From: Aliirhizobium smilacinae
GTDB lineage: Bacteria; Pseudomonadota; Alphaproteobacteria; Rhizobiales; Rhizobiaceae
Direction of reading: 5' to 3'
NCBI RefSeq assembly: GCF_006335145.1
Contig: NZ_VDMN01000011.1
Location: 32,594 to 96,593 of the forward strand
Length of the DNA: 64,000 bases
The position numbers were made by a program, and so were the translations under genes. Under the pieces are notes generated by a model. That model was not told the origin of the DNA and searched no databases. It worked only from the letters and a program-made list of their open reading frames with translations. Positions 62,075-64,000 of the stretch are shown here, in pieces (position 1 is the stretch's first letter; each line of letters starts with the position of its first letter).

Positions 62075-62851
62075 ATGCTTAAAGAGTTGAATGGCAGCGA
62101 TTGGCTTAAGCTACTGGATATACCCCCAAAAATGGTCCCGTCCGCTCTGATTTTGAGAGGAACGAGAAATTTGAGCCGTCATTACATGCGCTACGCGGCC
62201 CACTTCTCCGAGATCTTCGAGGTGGGATCGCCGACAGGATTTCTTGAGGACGTCTTCATTGGAAGATTTAAAGGCCATCTAATCGGATACGCATCTGTCT
62301 ACGGAGGCTCAATGGCCTCAGAAATTGTGCATATATTTGGTGAAATGGGAACTAAGGCCGTAATACAAACCGGTTGCTGTGGTGCCCTCAATCGCAACTT
62401 AAGACTTGGGGATAAAATATACGCCGAGAGTGCGTATAGCGGTGAAGGGGTTGCTCAATATTATTCCGATAAGGTCGAGTTTCGCGAGAACATCATAGGC
62501 GTAAACTCCACAGAGATTTTTCAAGACTCTATATATTCTGCGCGTGTTTTCACCACGGCCGCCTTGATGGCTGAAGGCCGCGAGGAAGTCGCAGAATGGC
62601 ACTCTCGGGGATTTGATGCCGTTGATATGGAAACGGCTGCCGTGTTCGCAGTTGCAGAAACGTTTAATATGCGAAAGGGGTCCCTTCTGTTCGTTTCAGA
62701 CTTACCGTATACGGATCAGGGGCTCCTTCATGTGAGCGAAGCGGATGGTTTACTTGAGACTGCTGACGATGAAATCGTCATGCTAAGTCTACAGATTGTC
62801 GAGAGAATGCTTGAGATTTCCCGCGAGGAGACGCATCTCCGTAGCATCTAA
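62075..62851 (+). CDS. Nucleoside phosphorylase (PNP/UDP family)
   Basis: The protein is about 258 residues from ATG 62075 (GAGAGG upstream; GTG 62072 adds one). It has ASVYGGSMASEIVHIFGEMG, VIQTGCCGALNRNLRLGD, and the family's FDAVDMETAAVFAVAE near residue 190 (MExA purine-site motif). The fold fits purine nucleoside or uridine phosphorylases. If the substrate is 5'-deoxyadenosine, it would remove the radical SAM by-product and feed the aldolase; that is inferred from neighbours. It is the last gene of the rightward operon. Confidence 0.85.
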   Translation: MLKELNGSDWLKLLDIPPKMVPSALILRGTRNLSRHYMRYAAHFSEIFEVGSPTGFLEDVFIGRFKGHLIGYASVYGGSMASEIVHIFGEMGTKAVIQTGCCGALNRNLRLGDKIYAESAYSGEGVAQYYSDKVEFRENIIGVNSTEIFQDSIYSARVFTTAALMAEGREEVAEWHSRGFDAVDMETAAVFAVAETFNMRKGSLLFVSDLPYTDQGLLHVSEADGLLETADDEIVMLSLQIVERMLEISREETHLRSI

Positions 62852-63116
62852 GGGAAGACCAGGTTGAAAGGAGCAGTGCGTAAGCGATGTACGCCTCGGT
62901 CAGACCAACACGGAAATAATTCCGTTCCCTTAATGAAATGCCCCGTCAAGACGCTATACAGAAATCTACTGTGCCGCCTGGTCGTGGCCGACAGCGTGGG
63001 GTTGCTATCCACGCACTTCTCAATTCCCTCCTCATCGAGCGGCCTGAATGGTAACCGGAGCAAATCCGGTGGCAGGAGGGATTCCTGTTTTGTGGAAATC
63101 ATGATTCACTCCATTT
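62852..63116. other. Left flank of the IS66-type element
   Basis: No gene is supported between the phosphorylase stop and the transposase-related frame. The last 120 bases, with a GGTAACCGGAG-type repeat and AGGAGGG, look like leader sequence of the insertion element. The element's terminal repeat could not be placed. Confidence 0.35.
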
Positions 63117-63562
63117 ATGACGAAGCGCCGCCTGCCCATGGCCGAGCATGCCGATACGCTGTCGCTGAAGGCGCTGCGCGAACTTGTGACTGGTCTGGTG
63201 GCGCGGGCTGATCGGGCAGACATCCGGATCGAAAAGCTCGAGGCGGAAAATCAAAAGCTGCGCGCCGAGAATGACCAGCTCAGGATCGAGAACACCCGAC
63301 TGAAAGTCGACAACCAGCTCCTGCGCGATGAGATCGCGCGGCTGAAGAACCTGCCGCCACGTCCCCCGTTCAGACCATCGGGGATGGAAAATGCAACCAG
63401 CGACAGGACGGTTGGCAGCAAGGGGAAGCCTACGCGGCGGCGCGGCCCTAAAGGCGACACGGATAGCGTCACGCGTGAAGAGGTTCTGCTGGTCGCGGCT
63501 CCGCCCGGATCGCGCTTTAAGGGCTACAAGGATTGCATGCTTCGCGATCTGGTCCTGCGGGC
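63117..63562 (+). pseudogene. IS66-family transposase-related gene, interrupted
   Basis: The frame starts MTKRRLPMAEHADTLSLKAL, continues with a coiled coil (KLEAENQKLRAENDQLRIEN), and shows the zinc-finger-preceding block RRGPKGDTDSVTREEVLLVA then RFKGYKDCMLRDLVLRA, as in the N-terminal part of IS66-type transposases. The match breaks off at about 63562, where an IS3-family element starts with TGGTAATCC. The rest of the transposase is outside the window or lost. Confidence 0.7.
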
Positions 63563-63876
63563 TGGTAATCCCCCCGTTCTTAACGGGACTCCGAAGTAGA
63601 ATTAACGCGGCCATTTTGAGTTTCTGGGCGGGTGTGATGTCGCCGATGCCCATATTGGGCCGTTCGTTGTTGTAGGTCCATAGCCACAGCGTGGCGAATT
63701 CCTGCGCCTCCTCAATGCTTTCGATGATGTATTGATCAAGCCATTCATGTCTGACGGTGCGGTTGTAGCGCTCGACATAGGCATTCTGTTGCGGCTTTCC
63801 GGGCTGAATGTGGCTCAAGGCAATTCCTTGCTTTTCGGCCCATTCCATCAGTTTGCCGCTGATATACTCAGGTCCG
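63563..63876 (-). mobile_element. IS3-family element, truncated OrfB
   Basis: On the - strand the sequence reads YGPEYISGKLMEWAEKQGIA, KPQQNAYVERYNRTVRHEWL, FATLWLWTYNNERPNMGIGD and TPAQKLKMAA, the integrase C-terminal half of IS3-family OrfB including the catalytic Glu. The right (plus-side) end breaks at about 63876 after the GPEYIS block, where RSDN would be expected. The left end, TGGTAATCCCCCCGTT, interrupts the IS66-type gene at 63562/63563. Confidence 0.75.
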
Positions 63877-64000
63877 TAACACCTTCGGAAGTTTGCGTTG
63901 AATGAGGCTTTGACCAGTTGCGTAGCCCCTATCAGGCGAAGCAGGTGGTCATAGCCGGGCCTCAGGTCTCACAGTGGTTTTGCGAAGCCACACTGTAAAA
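63877..64000. other. Unassigned sequence truncating the IS3 element
   Basis: These 124 bases are not IS3-family sequence. They hold an inverted repeat, CACAGTGG-TTTTGCGAAG-CCACACTGT (about 63969-63996), which resembles an element end. I cannot assign the family, and it continues past the window. Confidence 0.35.

Noticed and set aside
62864..63211. A 115-codon frame before the IS66-type gene.
   Set aside because: It crosses the element leader and runs out of frame over the transposase start; no recognisable domain.
1..64000. CRISPR arrays or long tandem DNA repeats.
   Set aside because: I saw no regularly spaced identical repeats anywhere in the window.

Overview
The window looks like part of a large plasmid, or a plasmid-like island, from an alphaproteobacterium of the Rhizobiaceae (Rhizobium, Agrobacterium or Sinorhizobium type). 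The main evidence is a Ti-plasmid-type DNA transfer block (traG-traD-traC diverging from traA-traF-traB-traH around an oriT), a SyrB-like small protein, an imuA-imuB-dnaE2 mutagenesis cassette preceded by an alphaproteobacterial GAAC-N7-GAAC LexA box, and many insertion sequence remnants. No replication genes, rRNA, tRNA or CRISPR array is visible.

Layout. (1) 3-9731, + strand: a compact co-directional block made of a SNF2-type helicase (5' end outside the window), a ParB-like protein, a DGQHR/DndB-like protein, a radical SAM enzyme, an HSP90-like (GHKL) ATPase, a protein with an N-terminal PIN-like nuclease domain, and a second GHKL ATPase. I know of no named system with this composition; it is the best candidate here for an undescribed defence or DNA-modification system. 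(2) 10533-13394, - strand: one large protein joining a calcineurin-like phosphoesterase, a RelA/SpoT nucleotide synthetase domain and TPR-like helices. IS21-type and IS3-type remnants flank it. (3) 13991-19402: a SyrB-like protein with a decayed second copy, htpG with a heat-shock-type promoter, a short-chain dehydrogenase and small unknown genes. (4) 19664-27234: SOS mutagenesis cassette imuA-imuB-dnaE2, then on the - strand a SRAP (YedK/HMCES) protein, small genes (one frameshifted) and a WGR-domain protein. (5) 27768-36867: conjugation genes with oriT at about 30274-30365. No mating-pair-formation genes are present, and the quorum regulators usual next to Ti tra genes are absent. (6) 37091-38134: a TIR domain fused to a response-regulator receiver whose phospho-acceptor Asp is Glu, followed by an XRE regulator.

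(7) 38872-48796: an envelope-lipid region with a membrane endonuclease/phosphatase-family protein, a phosphatidylserine synthase, a UbiA-family prenyltransferase related to decaprenyl-phosphate phosphoribosyltransferase, an NAD-dependent epimerase, a PmtA-like methyltransferase, a YbhN-type flippase-like protein, an LtaS/OpgB-like sulfatase-fold transferase and diacylglycerol kinase. The transferase could release diacylglycerol, which the kinase would recycle. A LysR regulator and an aldo/keto reductase lie between them. (8) 48690-62851: a metabolic cluster with a GntR regulator, a dipeptide-epimerase-like enolase-superfamily enzyme, a MATE exporter and an ATP-grasp ligase on one strand. Divergent to these are an amino-acid-type ABC importer without its ATPase, a second radical SAM enzyme, a class II aldolase, an aldehyde dehydrogenase, a PduO-type cobalamin adenosyltransferase and a nucleoside phosphorylase. 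This suggests a small amino-acid- or peptide-derived metabolite, with possible recycling of 5'-deoxyadenosine. (9) 63117-64000: an IS66-type element interrupted by an IS3-family element, itself truncated.

All family assignments come from reading motifs in the translated sequence; no database search was possible.
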